From: Paramecium sonneborni
Taxonomy: Eukaryota > Ciliophora > Oligohymenophorea > Peniculida > Parameciidae
Direction: 5' to 3'
Length of the DNA stretch: 64,000 bases
Assembly: GCA_905182985.1 (NCBI GenBank)
Contig: CAJJDN010000045.1
Span: forward strand, 52,673 to 116,672
Shown here: one piece after another, positions 33,421 through 46,036 of the stretch
How the letters are laid out: the number at the start of each line of letters is the position of its first letter
Numbering within the stretch: position 1 is the stretch's first letter
Position numbers and translations under genes: made by a program
Notes under the pieces: generated by a model
What the model was told of the DNA's origin: nothing
What the model saw: only the letters and a program-made list of their open reading frames with translations
The model's database searches: none

Positions 33421-35599
33421 ATATCATAAGTCTTACTAGCATTTTTTTAGATTTATTTTTAATTTAATTTAAGTTATAAAATAAGAAGTTGATATGAGTT
33501 GTATAATTTATATTTAATTAATTGATCTGTTAAATAATATGAGAAAAACATTAAGACAATGCTTACATAAATCATCATTTTTAAGTCAAAGATAGACAAA
33601 TCCAGATCTCACATAAGATAAGAGATTGGGAGTGAGATTTGCTACATAATATTAATTGACTGTTCCAGATATTGCGACAACAGATCCAAATTAATTAGAA
33701 TTGATTAGAATAAAGGAAAAATATAAATGGAAATGTGAAGAATTGGATAGAACGAAGCAAGTTATTGAAGAAGAACATAAGTAGATAGAAGATAGAGCTA
33801 ATGTATTTATAAATGTTATAAAGAAATTAAATAAAGGAGAAAAAGAAATGCGTATATTAGCAGCTTAGATTAAAGAGAAATTAAATATTTTAGGAGAATA
33901 AGAATAGAATTTCAGAGAGAAAGTATAATAATAGGAAGAGAAAATGAAGGAGAGAGAATAATAATTATTGATTAGTAAAAATTAATTAGAGGAGTAATAA
34001 AATGAATTAGATTTGGAAAGAAATAAATTACAGATCAGAGAGAAATGTTTATAGGAGAAGGAGTATGTTATAGATTAAAAATTAAGAGAAGTAGAGTAAT
34101 ATATAGAGAAACTAAAATATTAATTATAAAATGTAAATTAGAAGGAAAGTAAGATTTATTAAGTTATTTATAAGATTATTATCATAAATAAATAGATAAG
34201 TTGAATTAAGGGCTATAGACTATAATTTAACATGAATTATCAATAAAAAATATAGAATTCAATTTGAGTAAATAGGTTAATTAATTGAGAGAAGTGGAGA
34301 GTAGTTTGATAGATTAATTGTAGAATTGTAAATAATAGGAGGAATTGTTTGATTAAAGAGATTTAAATATATAAGTTAGTGAATAATTAATAAATAGAAA
34401 ATTGGAGTGGGATAGTAAATAGATGTATTCAGCAAAAATGTCTAAGATAAATTCTGATAATTCAAGAATGGAGATTTCGAATTTTGGTCATTCTGCATTT
34501 TCTCAAAAANATATCATAAGTCTTACTAGCATTTTTTTAGATTTATTTTTAATTTAATTTAAGTTATAAAATAAGAAGTTGATATGAGTTGTATAATTTA
34601 TATTTAATTAATTGATCTGTTAAATAATATGAGAAAAACATTAAGACAATGCTTACATAAATCATCATTTTTAAGTCAAAGATAGACAAATCCAGATCTC
34701 ACATAAGATAAGAGATTGGGAGTGAGATTTGCTACATAATATTAATTGACTGTTCCAGATATTGCGACAACAGATCCAAATTAATTAGAATTGATTAGAA
34801 TAAAGGAAAAATATAAATGGAAATGTGAAGAATTGGATAGAACGAAGCAAGTTATTGAAGAAGAACATAAGTAGATAGAAGATAGAGCTAATGTATTTAT
34901 AAATGTTATAAAGAAATTAAATAAAGGAGAAAAAGAAATGCGTATATTAGCAGCTTAGATTAAAGAGAAATTAAATATTTTAGGAGAATAAGAATAGAAT
35001 TTCAGAGAGAAAGTATAATAATAGGAAGAGAAAATGAAGGAGAGAGAATAATAATTATTGATTAGTAAAAATTAATTAGAGGAGTAATAAAATGAATTAG
35101 ATTTGGAAAGAAATAAATTACAGATCAGAGAGAAATGTTTATAGGAGAAGGAGTATGTTATAGATTAAAAATTAAGAGAAGTAGAGTAATATATAGAGAA
35201 ACTAAAATATTAATTATAAAATGTAAATTAGAAGGAAAGTAAGATTTATTAAGTTATTTATAAGATTATTATCATAAATAAATAGATAAGTTGAATTAAG
35301 GGCTATAGACTATAATTTAACATGAATTATCAATAAAAAATATAGAATTCAATTTGAGTAAATAGGTTAATTAATTGAGAGAAGTGGAGAGTAGTTTGAT
35401 AGATTAATTGTAGAATTGTAAATAATAGGAGGAATTGTTTGATTAAAGAGATTTAAATATATAAGTTAGTGAATAATTAATAAATAGAAAATTGGAGTGG
35501 GATAGTAAATAGATGTATTCAGCAAAAATGTCTAAGATAAATTCTGATAATTCAAGAATGGAGATTTCGAATTTTGGTCATTCTGCATTTTCTCAAAAA
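33421..35599. repeat. Direct duplication at N 34510 (33421-34509 = 34511-35599)
   Basis: 1089 bp before the N recur after it (offset 1090), and the copies look identical. The duplicated block is nearly one whole gene. The pattern matches the other single-N joints, so it is read as un-merged contig ends. Confidence 0.88.
33539..34509 (+). CDS. Coiled-coil protein, redundant copy lacking the last codons
   Basis: Same gene as 34629-35605, ending at the N six bases before the stop would be complete. Not an independent gene. Confidence 0.8.
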
Positions 35600-35605
35600 T
35601 ACTGA
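34629..35605 (+). CDS. Coiled-coil protein (316 aa)
   Basis: ATG 34629 to TGA 35603-35605 with a 26-nt intron (35239-35264), giving an exact multiple of three. A basic N-terminus (MRKTLRQCLHKSSFLSQR), which could be a targeting or binding segment, precedes about 220 residues of Glu/Lys/Gln-rich coiled coil, most Gln encoded by TAA/TAG. The Ser-rich tail ends MEISNFGHSAFSQKY. No family recognised; a cytoskeletal role is plausible but unproven. Confidence 0.85.
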
Positions 35606-35751
35606 AAGTTATAAAAAGGAGTTAATATAAACAAAATTATTAAAGAAGTTCTTTTATAATGATATTAATTGTTAAATGAATGCGTATAGTATGATAATGT
35701 GTTAGATTTGAGAAAAGGAAATAAGAGATATAATAAATTTTGATATTAAGT

Positions 35752-36332
35752 TCAACATATGTCATACTATCTAATTCCAACTTCTGCTTTGCATGATGAA
35801 CAAGTATGAATTTTGTCTTAACAATCTGGCATAATACATGGAACCCAGCAACATAAAATTCTAATGATAATAAAATTGGATACCCTGTACAAAGAAATAG
35901 AAGACATGATACCAGATATGTTCCTGCTCCAATTTCAGTATTAACTTTAGTTATACCTTAAGTTTTACAGACAGGACATATAATTTAAGTAGGGTATGGT
36001 GCACCATTAGCATTAAAAGATGGAGGTTAATTGAAATGACTAAATATAAATAATAATACTTTCCAATTACATTCTATATATATGGAGTCCCAACTTAAAT
36101 AGGCTAAGTATTAGCAATTATTGGCTTATATATTTAGTAATTGAAATACCTATCCATATGTAAATTATTATGGCTATTATTATCCATATTGTTAATATTG
36201 CTAAGTGTATGGATTATTTTGTTAAGTAGGAATATATTACTACTAAGGTTATTATTATTAAGGTGCTTAAACCTCGAATGTTTGGGTAGTATTACCCCAA
36301 TTTTAAGATTGATTCGGATCAGATTATTACAT
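35752..36332 (-). CDS. LITAF-domain protein (170 aa)
   Basis: ATG 36332 to TGA 35752-35754; introns 36125-36149 (25 nt), 36040-36059 (20) and 35861-35883 (23) give an exact multiple of three. A Gln/Pro/Tyr-rich N-terminus is followed by a complete LITAF (SIMPLE-like) domain: IICPVCKTQG, the membrane-inserting stretch GTYLVSCLLFLCTGILCCW, then MPDCQDKIHTCSSCKAEVG. The two CxxC knuckles come together around one zinc, while the hydrophobic part dips into late endosomal or lysosomal membranes. Two membrane cysteines are only visible after splicing the third intron. Confidence 0.92.
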
Positions 36333-36361
36333 TTTAATTATTCTATAAAATTTAAATTAAA

Positions 36362-37309
36362 TCACTAACAAGTGAGTAATTCTATTGTCATATCATAACC
36401 CATGTAATTGGTATGATCAGACACAGATAAATCAGCAATATTCGCATTAGAACAACTATCATCTTCTTTTAAATTATCATTACATAATTAAACTCTTTAA
36501 TTTTAATAATAAATTAAATACTTCTTATGAATGACTAATAAATAGTCTTTGTAATAAGCTTCTTAGTTTACATGATTGAATCCTTAAATCAAAGCTGGAA
36601 GATGTGGAACTGGATCATGATTATGTGTAATTCTAAATTTTGCTCCTGGATACAGTTGTTAATTAACATAAGTAAAAAAGTTCTTATCTCCTACTCTTGG
36701 AGATCCAAAAGTATAAAACTTACTTATTGTAAATCCTCTCTAAAAATATCTATATTGATTATTATACTGTTGTTAAATATACTAAAGCATGATAAGCGAG
36801 TGCTCCTCCTAAACTATGCCCAGTAATTGTTATCTTTGCTAATGGATACTTCTTTGTTAAACTTTTCAAACAATTCAATATTTAATCTTATATTCCCAAA
36901 AAAGAATAATAGAAACCTCTATAATTATTTTATTTTTATACCTATGAACTTAACAATTATTTGGACAATAAGGGTAGTCTGTCTTTAAAAAATCAATGTC
37001 TTCTATCCAATTAGTTAAACTCCATGGTAAAGTTCCTCTTAAAACTATGTAAATTTCATCAGTTTCAGGATGATATGCTCCATATCCTGCATTCTCATTT
37101 GTTGCATTTATGAAGAATGAAATATCAGTGATGGGTTTCAATTCTTTACAAGGTTTCCCACAAGTCCAACTTCTTATATGTGACTCACTACAATAACTTG
37201 CTGATGCTAAATAAAATAAGTGTTTTGCAAATGCTTCGTCATATGTATTATATTCTACTGTCTAATATGACAATACAACAACAAGACTTATTACAAGGAT
37301 TTACTTCAT
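36362..37309 (-). CDS. Secreted class-3 lipase (298 aa)
   Basis: ATG 37309 starts a signal peptide (MKQILVISLVVVLSYQ). Landmarks: IYIVLRGTLPWSLTNW (oxyanion side), nucleophile elbow TGHSLGGALAYHAL, FGSPRVGDKNF, HDPVPHLPA (acid) and VSDHTNYMGY (His). Introns 36919-36941 (23 nt) and 36740-36767 (28 nt) give an exact multiple of three before TGA 36362-36364. Cysteine pairs (CGKPC, CPNNC) mirror those of the lipase at 22.4-23.3 kb, so both belong to one secreted family, but they differ throughout and are not assembly copies. Starts 29 bp from the LITAF gene. Confidence 0.92.
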
Positions 37310-37841
37310 GACGTAATTTTATAATATAGAAAATAATCCAATCTTTATTTATTAAATATCCTTTTATTTTATAATTATATCGTATTATTTAACAAGATGA
37401 CGAATATAACTAATTCATTATAATACTCTTAAATCTACTCAATTCTCTAAATCACATCACTCATTAAGTAATCTATCTATATTTCTTCATTATAATTAAT
37501 TGTTTCTTTAATTATTTATTTTCATTTTTTCTATAGATAGTTCTTCACACTTAAAATATTTATTTATAATACTCAATCATTCAAATTAAGGAAACTTAAT
37601 TTTTCAAAATAGAAAAAAATATTTCTTAACTATTTCTCTTTTAGAAATGATATAATAGTATTTAAATTAATAATTCTAAGAATTCTCTACTCTATATTTT
37701 TTAGAATACTCATATTCTTAACATCAACATTCTTTAACAATTTTAAATTGCATTAAATATTTTAATCAAAATATCAACCCTATTTATATTAAAAAAATAC
37801 TTAATTCTCATATTTATATTTAGACTTATTTTTATTAAAAT
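37310..37841. other. Intergenic, about 530 bp, nothing recognised
   Basis: A/T-rich promoter-side sequence upstream of the lipase; no coding frame stands out. Confidence 0.45.
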
Positions 37842-38560
37842 CAAATGGTTCTTGAAATAGAGGTCAGAATTGTAATATATAAAGAAATTTTACTTGAAAT
37901 TCTTCCAAAAAGTTATTAGATCTTTTCTAAATTAGTAGGATTTTAACAGTTTCATGGCTTAAAATTCAAAATGATATCTATTAAAATATTTGATAGAAAA
38001 TTAAAAATCAAGACTTCAAATCAATATTAAGCTCTTCTTAATTTAATAAAGGCTACTTTATACAGATTATAATTCAAAATGCATATCCTACATTATAATA
38101 CTTAGAATTGTAATTCTTATTTTATATCATGTATAAAAAAAGTAATTTAATCAAATCCTAAAGTTAATCTACATGCTCAATCAGATCAAAATGATATCAC
38201 TTCTTTGATAATAATATTTATATGCTTCGAACTATTTAAAATAAAAGTTAGAGATTAATAAAATTGATTAAGTATAAATAATAATTGAAATATTGCTCTT
38301 TGAAAATAAATTATTAAAAGAAGAACTGAAAAAATTTAATGTAATTTATTATTAAATATTCTTAGGATTTTTAGAAAATAATAAAAATGATAAATCAATA
38401 TTTGGTTTTGAAAAAATTTGGAATTTTTGGAAAAGAATAATTTTAAACTAATGGATATTTTATTTTAGTACTATATTAATTAATATAACTAAGGTTGAAC
38501 AAATTTTTGTAGTTTTTCACAATTTTAAAAAATCAATAATATATTTGATTTGATTTGATT
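37842..38560 (+). pseudogene. Possible gene remnant with two TGA-free frames
   Basis: ATG 37842 opens a frame of about 140 codons ending in TGA near 38270; a second frame of about 95 codons follows to about 38560 and contains NKNDKSIFGFEKIWNFWKRI. No intron choice I tried joins them. With TGA the only stop, frames of this length can arise by chance in A/T-rich DNA, so this may be a decayed gene or noncoding. From 38560 to 39041 I see nothing. Confidence 0.25.
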
Positions 38561-39041
38561 AAATACATGATCAATATGATTTAAAAAAAATAGAATATGT
38601 ATAAAATCTGGTTGAAATGGACTCCATATATCTATTATTTTTGAGGATAAAAATGTATCTGAAGATGTAAAGTTATTAAATAATAATCATTATAATCAAT
38701 TGCAAGATGGATAGAATTAAAATAAAAATTGGATATCCATTAACTAATATGATTAATTTATATTGAAAATGAGCATAGATTTAAAAATTATTTGGATTCA
38801 GTTATTAGAACACTTGCACATTATTTCGAACTAATAAATGCTTATCATAAAAAACCTAGTAAATAGTACTTTATTATTATTAATTTTATTTTTTTGTCTA
38901 ATATAATTAAAATAACAAAACCCTTATAATTTTATGATGCAATTCATTATACAAATTTTTGATAAGATTATTATTTTTGATATCCAATCCTAATTTCTAA
39001 TAAGAATACATCCCTCTCAAGATTTTAATTCTAAAAAAATA

Positions 39042-42000
39042 ATGAAATTTGAATTATATAATTCCTATTTTTAAATAACTATATCTGCTCAATCAATTAC
39101 TCAATTGAAAATATAATTAATTAATTTAAGTGTGAATGGAATTAATAATCAACTAAATTTCTCTCTTTGTTTAAGGCTCTTTGATTTTAGAATAATTCAT
39201 TTGGAGTTTACCTTTGATGATATAATTCACTTTGGGAGTCATGAATGAACTACAAAATATAGCATATATTAATATATTGTCTACTAAAAAACTTTTCAGT
39301 ACAGCATCTGATATGGATTTAATTACGATATTGGCTAGACCCAATACATTCCTAAAAAATTCAACTATTTTATCATATATCCCTTTGGCATATTTATGCA
39401 TTTTTGTTCTTTGTTGCGTTTGCTTTATTTATATTGTGAAAAGTAGATCATAAAATTTAGTCATTGAATTATAAATTGCCTTCAACACCAACAATTATAT
39501 AAAGATGCTTTTTACATTTATAAATGTCTCAATTAGTGTAATTAAGTAAGCACTTGGATACATATTATTAGACATCTGCTTTTAGACGATTTAAGAAAAC
39601 ATGAATAATATCATACAAGTCACTCTTAACTTAATTACTATTACAGGAATTTTTATTTTAATTCTTTTCTTTACGAATATGTTTTCGTATAATTGGGCAT
39701 TAGATTTTCAAAGAGAACATTTAATGATAAATGAATCTAATCTAACTTATTATAGAATATTTATAAAACTTTTATAGCTAACTTTTATGTTGTATGTTTA
39801 AGATAATTAAATAGTTCGAATAACTTAATCACTCTTACCAGTGATATCGTCATTGATATAACTATATTAAATGTAAAAACTAAAATAATTAATCTATGGT
39901 TACTATTATAAAGTCATACTAGCTATTAATCTGATCATTATAACAGTATGTTTGCAACACTTATTGCATGAATTATTACCATAGCATAAATTTTAAGATA
40001 TATGGATTTTACTATTTATTTTACCTTTCTTTTATTTTCAAAATTAAATTAAAAAAGATTTATTAGAAAATTTTATAAATTTCTAAAATTCTAGTATTGA
40101 AAATTGCAACATTGTTCTATTCTAAATTATATACAACATTACTAGATAAAAGGATTTATTCAATTTATAAATCATTTATCTAATGTTTTTATAAAAGCAT
40201 TCCAAAACCTGTTATAAACTTGAATGTCCTTGTAAACAAAGACTTTTAACAAAGAATTTTTAATAAATCTCTTATGAAATTTATTTTAAAGAACTTTTAT
40301 CATAATATGAACAATAAATATCTACATTATCATTTAAATGTACCTAAGACTAAATAATATTTAGTTATTTACAATTATTATTTTTTTAGAAGTAATACCT
40401 AATAATTTATTAGTATTTCTAAATAATATTTCAAAAATCTAATAGTGCTAAAATTCAAAATTAAATTTTAATGTCAGAAAATTACAAATTCAAAAAAAAA
40501 GTATTTAAAATTAATAATTTACATAAATTGATTGTTCTGAAAGTAGCTTAGGATTTAATGAGATTAGATATTGCTTAATAATTTTCTAATTAAAAAAATA
40601 GTGGATTAATTGAATCTTAAAAAACTCATTCAGCTATTAAGGAATTTCTTTTAGCAGAAACTCAATGTCTTGAAATTAAAAAAATCCTAAATTAAGTCTT
40701 ATAATGCAAAATCAACTACATGGAAAAAGTATATTCAACTATATCCAAATAAAGCCTAGAGAAATTGGCTTATAAATCTATATAAAACTAAATAGATGGA
40801 CTAAAATAATTAAAGATTTGTTTATAAAAAACATCAGGTATAAAGAATTTGTTATTTTCTAGATTAGAAGTCACAAAATATATTAGCATTTTACCATATG
40901 GAAATATTGAATGATATGATTTCTTCCTAGAATCAAAATTCAATATTCAATAGTAATGATGAATTCAATTTCAAATTTAATTTTTCATACTTGACAAATG
41001 AATTCTCCAATTTGATAATCTAAATAAACAATAAGTAAAGTATTAAAATTTTGAAATGCAGTTATAACCAAAAAGATAAGTTTGATAAATTAGATATTTT
41101 GAACTTTTAAGATATGATACCTAATTATATTTAAATTTCTCATATGAAATTAATCGAAAATTTTATTGCAGGTAATAAAAACAAATTTTATTAATAAATA
41201 AATGAATCTTATATTTAGGTATCACCATGTTTGTGCAAGAAGATTGATCTATTAATGGATTTAAGTTAATTAAATTTAACATCTATTGAGATGGTTATAT
41301 TTTTTTGTAAAAAAAAAGATAATTAATATAGTATTTTTTTAGATGAAACAAAAAAAATTATTAATATAGATGAGGAACTTTTTACTGATATATTAAATAT
41401 TGATGGAGTTTTTGCTTAATATTTTATTGGTTTGGATATGAATGTTATTTTCGAGAATATCGATTAATTAACATAAGATTAAATTCATAATTAATAGACT
41501 TTTTATTTTGTAGATCCAAATAAAATAACTTCATCTTATTTTATTAAATCTTAATAAGTAAAAATCTAGTCTTTATGGAATTATACTTAATCTTTAATAT
41601 GCTATTAATGTGATTTATAATTTACCAAAAAAAGAAATGAATTTGGATCTAATTATTATGAATTCATAATAAAAAGTCCAAAACGTATATGTAATAATGG
41701 AGATACTTATATATCGTAGTTTAAACAATCAGAAAATTTAATTACAATTACACCCTTAGATGAATCTATAATAGTAGATAAACCTTATGCAATAGATTAG
41801 AGTTTAAATGATGAAAAGTTATATAGTTAATAGTTTTTATAAAAATCTGAAATAGTATGTTAAAATTTGATGCAATCGGATATTTAATAAGATTAATAAT
41901 TTGTTACTATGAAAAATAATGAAGAAGAATAAAATTTTAGTGAATAAATAGATTAAAATACTGTGAGAAAAAAAGATAACGATAAAAAATTAAAAACTGA

Positions 42001-43921
42001 AGGGATATCTTCTTAATAATCTGCAATCTCAGCTATGTAAAAATCAATTTATTATCGATAATTTTCTCTTGTTAATAATCTTTCAACTTCAAAAAAGGTT
42101 CCTTAAATTTTCAAAAGAATGATATTTTTTAGAATATTTTTGATTATTTTATCGATAGTTGGATTTAGTTTGGTAAATCTTTTATTAAACTTAGTATTTA
42201 TATGAAATTGATTTGTTCCATTTTTTTCAGGAGGATTTCAAATTATTAAGTATGAAAAATGATATATTTTATCCTATTTTATCCTTTTAATTGATTCGAT
42301 TGTCAATAGTTAATTACAATGTAGAACTATTTTATAAATTAATCACCTAATAGTAATTCGTAGAATTATTAATTTATCCTAATTCTAAATTAATTGGAAG
42401 TTATGATAAATTAAAGATTGGAATTTCAAATATCATATCTGAACCTATTTTTTTTTCTTTATATCAGGATTAATACTTAAATTTATAATTTTTATCAAAA
42501 GGAAATATTGGGGAAAACAATGAACTTGATCTTCGAAATAGTTTGATAACATTATTAAATTATTAATTTGATACTTAAAATGCGTATATTGAGAAAGGAT
42601 AAGCTGATTATGAAAGCTCTTACTTTTATTACAATTACAAGAATTTGCATACTTTATTAAGTGCTTTTACAGAAGCAAATTAAATTGCTTATGAGGCTTA
42701 ATAATCAAATTTAGAGAAATTTTAGTAAAAAATATTAGTCCTCTTTTTTATTTTATTTTTTTTTTTAGTATTGATATAATTCATCATAACATTTTCTCAT
42801 TTACTATTATAAATATAGAAAGAAAAACTCAAACTGTTACTTTTTAATTAAGATTAAAGTTTCTTAAATTTAGAAATCCAAAGATTTACATTACTTTAAG
42901 AATTAATTGATTAAAACTATCCTTAAATATAAAATTATAAACTTAATTTTTAAGAAAAAGATGAATATTTTGAAAAAGTTAAATCTCTAAGCAATCAACA
43001 TTAAAGAAATTAAATGAAAAAGAACACAATTGTTGGTTAATTTTATAATCCGAAAGCAATTTTGCTTACTTTAACTCATTTTGTGATATTGGCATTGGCA
43101 TTTATCATATTGACAATAAAAATATATGATACATATGGAAAAATCAAATAAACTGGTTAATTATATGAAATGTTTGCTAATTTAAATATAAATATTTTAA
43201 GTTTATATTAATCAAGAGAAATTTTATATTATAAAATTGCATTGCCTTTTTTAAATTAAACAGATTTAGATTAATATAATAAAATTGCTTAAAATGGAAT
43301 AGTAGGATTGGAAGAATTCATAGATCAGTAATGGACATTTTAATCAAATAATTATTTCTTTGATTCAGAATTTTTTAATCTTTTAATTAAGTTCAGTAAT
43401 GAGAATTTCTGTGAAGAATTACTGGTAATTTTATACAATAGATTTTTGGCAATAGACAAATCTTTTAATATTTGTAATAATACACTTGGAGGAGTTTTGT
43501 AGAAAGGAATTTCATCTGCATTGATTGATATAAAGAATCAAATAAAAACTGAATTTGAAGATACAAATTTTACAATAAGAAAAAATTACCCAATTTTAGA
43601 ATTAGAGGGAATTACAATTTTAAGTTATGGTTTATAATACTTAATGGAAACATTTTATTAAGATTGGTTTTTTTATAATTAGAAAGTGGAAGTGAATTAT
43701 AATGTAAGATGTTAAATATTATTTAGATTATAACTATAATTTGTTTATGTGTTTCAATACTCAATGGATTACTCTTACTTAAATTTGATTAGATGATATA
43801 ATTTAGAAATTATAAATTATTGACTAAATTTATTTATTCTGTTCCTCTGGCATCAATTTTATTTGATGACAACTTTTTACGGAACACTAGAAGTTATTTT
43901 GTGAATGAAAAATTGATTTGA
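39042..43921 (+). CDS. TmcB-like multi-pass membrane protein with PAS-like region (1595 aa)
   Basis: Four introns (39169-39190, 40838-40862, 42173-42194, 43704-43726; 22, 25, 22, 23 nt) give exactly 1596 codons from ATG 39042 to TGA 43919-43921. The N-terminal 330 residues contain many membrane spans. The box HSKTCYKLECPCK comes next, then helical sequence and a region like PAS-type domains (residues about 600-720, DMIPNYIQISHMKLIENFI). Two further groups of spans lie near 1030 and 1240-1560. This matches what I recall for ciliate TmcB-like proteins and the truncated gene at the left edge. Probably a surface or vacuolar sensor; function unproven. Confidence 0.8.
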
Positions 43922-44153
43922 ATTAAAAATTGTTTATTATTTTATTGAAATAATTCGATAAATTATTGATAGAATATTTTTCTTTTTTTTAAAAAATAAT
44001 AATATAGAATCTAAATATTTAAAAAGAATAGTAGAGATTGATATTCAATATGTTTTTATTATTGGATAACATTCCTTTAGTAAGAATATAAAATTAAAAT
44101 ATGAATTAAGTTTAAAAAAAATATACTTATTATAATAAATAAATTAACTGTTA

Positions 44154-45332
44154 ATGAGTGAAACAAGTTTAATAACATATTCAGATAGAGAAATGGAGTC
44201 CTCTTTGAAGGATTTATTAGAAAGGATACTCATGTAAATGGAGAAATACATAGAGACTAAAAATGATTTGAATGAAGTTGAGTAAGAACTGAAAGATTAT
44301 GAAAATTTAACTCAATTAGTGAATATCATAAAAATTATCTTTACTAATTTGATGTTGAAGATAGAGAAAAAAATTTAGTAAGAATTAGAAATATGAAAGG
44401 AAATTAGAAAAAAGTATAGATCCAACTATGTCATAAAAAAGTATAAGAACAGAGGATGAATATGAGAAATTAGAATAATCAGTTATAAAATATGAGAGTG
44501 AAATACGGAATCATATTCGGGTATGAAGTTAGTATGATTTGAGCTTAGTTAGAATAGTAATTAAAGTTATATGCAGAATCAATCTAATCAAAATTAGAAG
44601 AAAGTGAAGCAACAAGAAATGAATTATTAGAAACAACTAAGGCTTTAATGAATGTATATTGAATTTAGATATTATAAAAGAATTTGAAAAGAGAGAATCA
44701 AAAATATTATGAAGAAAATCAATCTTTGAATGCTGAAATAGTATCTTACAAAGAGAAGATTCAATTGTTAGAATTGGAATAATAAAAGAAAACTATAGAA
44801 CTTGATCATGTAGATTATGAAGTTCAAAGATTAAATAAAAATACTTAATAATTAAAAGGACTTGTTTAAAGGAAACCAAATAGTAAAGAAACTAATAAGA
44901 CTAATTCTTATTCAGAACATAAATTAAGTAGTCAATTATAGGAGAGTACTGATTATCCAACATAATCGTAAGGATCTTTGAAATAAAATTATTTCAATAT
45001 TTTATAATATGGGTAGCATCATCAAATACAATCCTTATAATAATCAATTCAATAACAGGATTAAATAAAAGGTTATCATATAAAACATAACTCAATATCT
45101 TCGATAAATGATATAATATAACAATAGAATGCAATTAAAAATATCAAGACACATATAGGAAATTACACTGTATCAAAAAAAGATTCCTAAAATTCTAGTA
45201 TTTTACAGAAAAACATTAATTGTAAAATATAAATAATTTTTTGTAGAAAATATTTAGACTTAGCCAAGAAGTCGAAGTGGAAGTACAAGAAGAAATATCA
45301 ATTAAAAATAGAAGACATCTATTCATTAATGA
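44154..45332 (+). CDS. Coiled-coil protein with basic C-terminus (358 aa)
   Basis: ATG 44154 to TGA 45330-45332; introns 44378-44399, 44521-44548, 44654-44680 and 45222-45246 (22, 28, 27, 25 nt) give an exact multiple of three. Residues 10-230 are Glu/Lys/Leu-rich coiled coil; then a Gln/Ser-rich region and an Arg/Ser tail (QPRSRSGSTRRNINQK) that appears only after removing the last intron. No family recognised; I considered NudE-like but the pattern does not fit. Confidence 0.8.
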
Positions 45333-45381
45333 TGATAGTTATTTAAAACATTTTTGTATTTAATATATAAAGATAAATAAT

Positions 45382-45991
45382 ATGATTAAAGCAATAGCTT
45401 AGAATTATTTTAAGTAATTATCAGAAAGCATTTGTTATGGATTTGCAACAAAGATGCAAGCAAGTTCAACTTAGAAGACTAAAGATTCAGCAGGAAGAAG
45501 ATTAGGAGTTAAGAAATTTGGAGGAGAAGAAGTGTTTCCAAATGATATTTTAATAAGATAAAGAGGTTTTAGATGGAAACCAGGATAGAATACATCAGTA
45601 GGAAAAGATCATACTATTCATTCAAGAGTTGAAGTATAAATTAATTTAATAACTAATTAAATAGGGTATTGTACACTTCAGAAGAGATCCTTATAAATTT
45701 AAGAAAACATTTTATGTTGATGTAATTCCTAGAGAAAATCCTAATAGAACTCATTATCCACCACCTCCATACAGTTATCATCCTGAATTATTCCCTGAAT
45801 TAGCTAAAAGTAATCCTGAACCACTTATTTTATTGAAGAAAAGTGAAGAGCAAGTGGAAGTTTAAAAATAATATTAAGGATTTAAAATATCTACAAAATA
45901 ATACAAAGCAATTGAAATACCAGATAATTATAAACCAGAATTTATAGTTTCCACTTTGTAATAATAATAGTTGAGTATTAATAAATAGTGA
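45382..45991 (+). CDS. Mitochondrial large-subunit ribosomal protein bL27m (192 aa)
   Basis: ATG 45382 to TGA 45989-45991 with a 31-nt intron (45634-45664). A short basic N-terminus, likely a mitochondrial presequence, precedes TKDSAGRRLGVKKFGGEEV, ILIRQRGFRWKPGQNTSVG and HTIHSRVEGIVHFRRD, the signature of bL27, which sits near the peptidyl-transferase centre. About 100 extra C-terminal residues, Pro- and Glu-rich, exceed the bacterial protein, as is common in mitochondrial ribosomes. Confidence 0.92.
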
Positions 45992-46036
45992 TAATATATT
46001 AAAAAAACATATTAAAATATTCAAATATATATATAT

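Noticed and set aside
1918..35599. Tandem gene duplications of Sec61, lipase and coiled-coil genes
   Set aside because: Each duplication is bounded exactly by an N, with sequence identity throughout (copy 2 of Sec61 excepted), which fits un-merged contig ends.
39171..39453. Overlapping frames on both strands
   Set aside because: The plus frame is part of the spliced TmcB-like gene (start 39042); the minus frame is its shadow.
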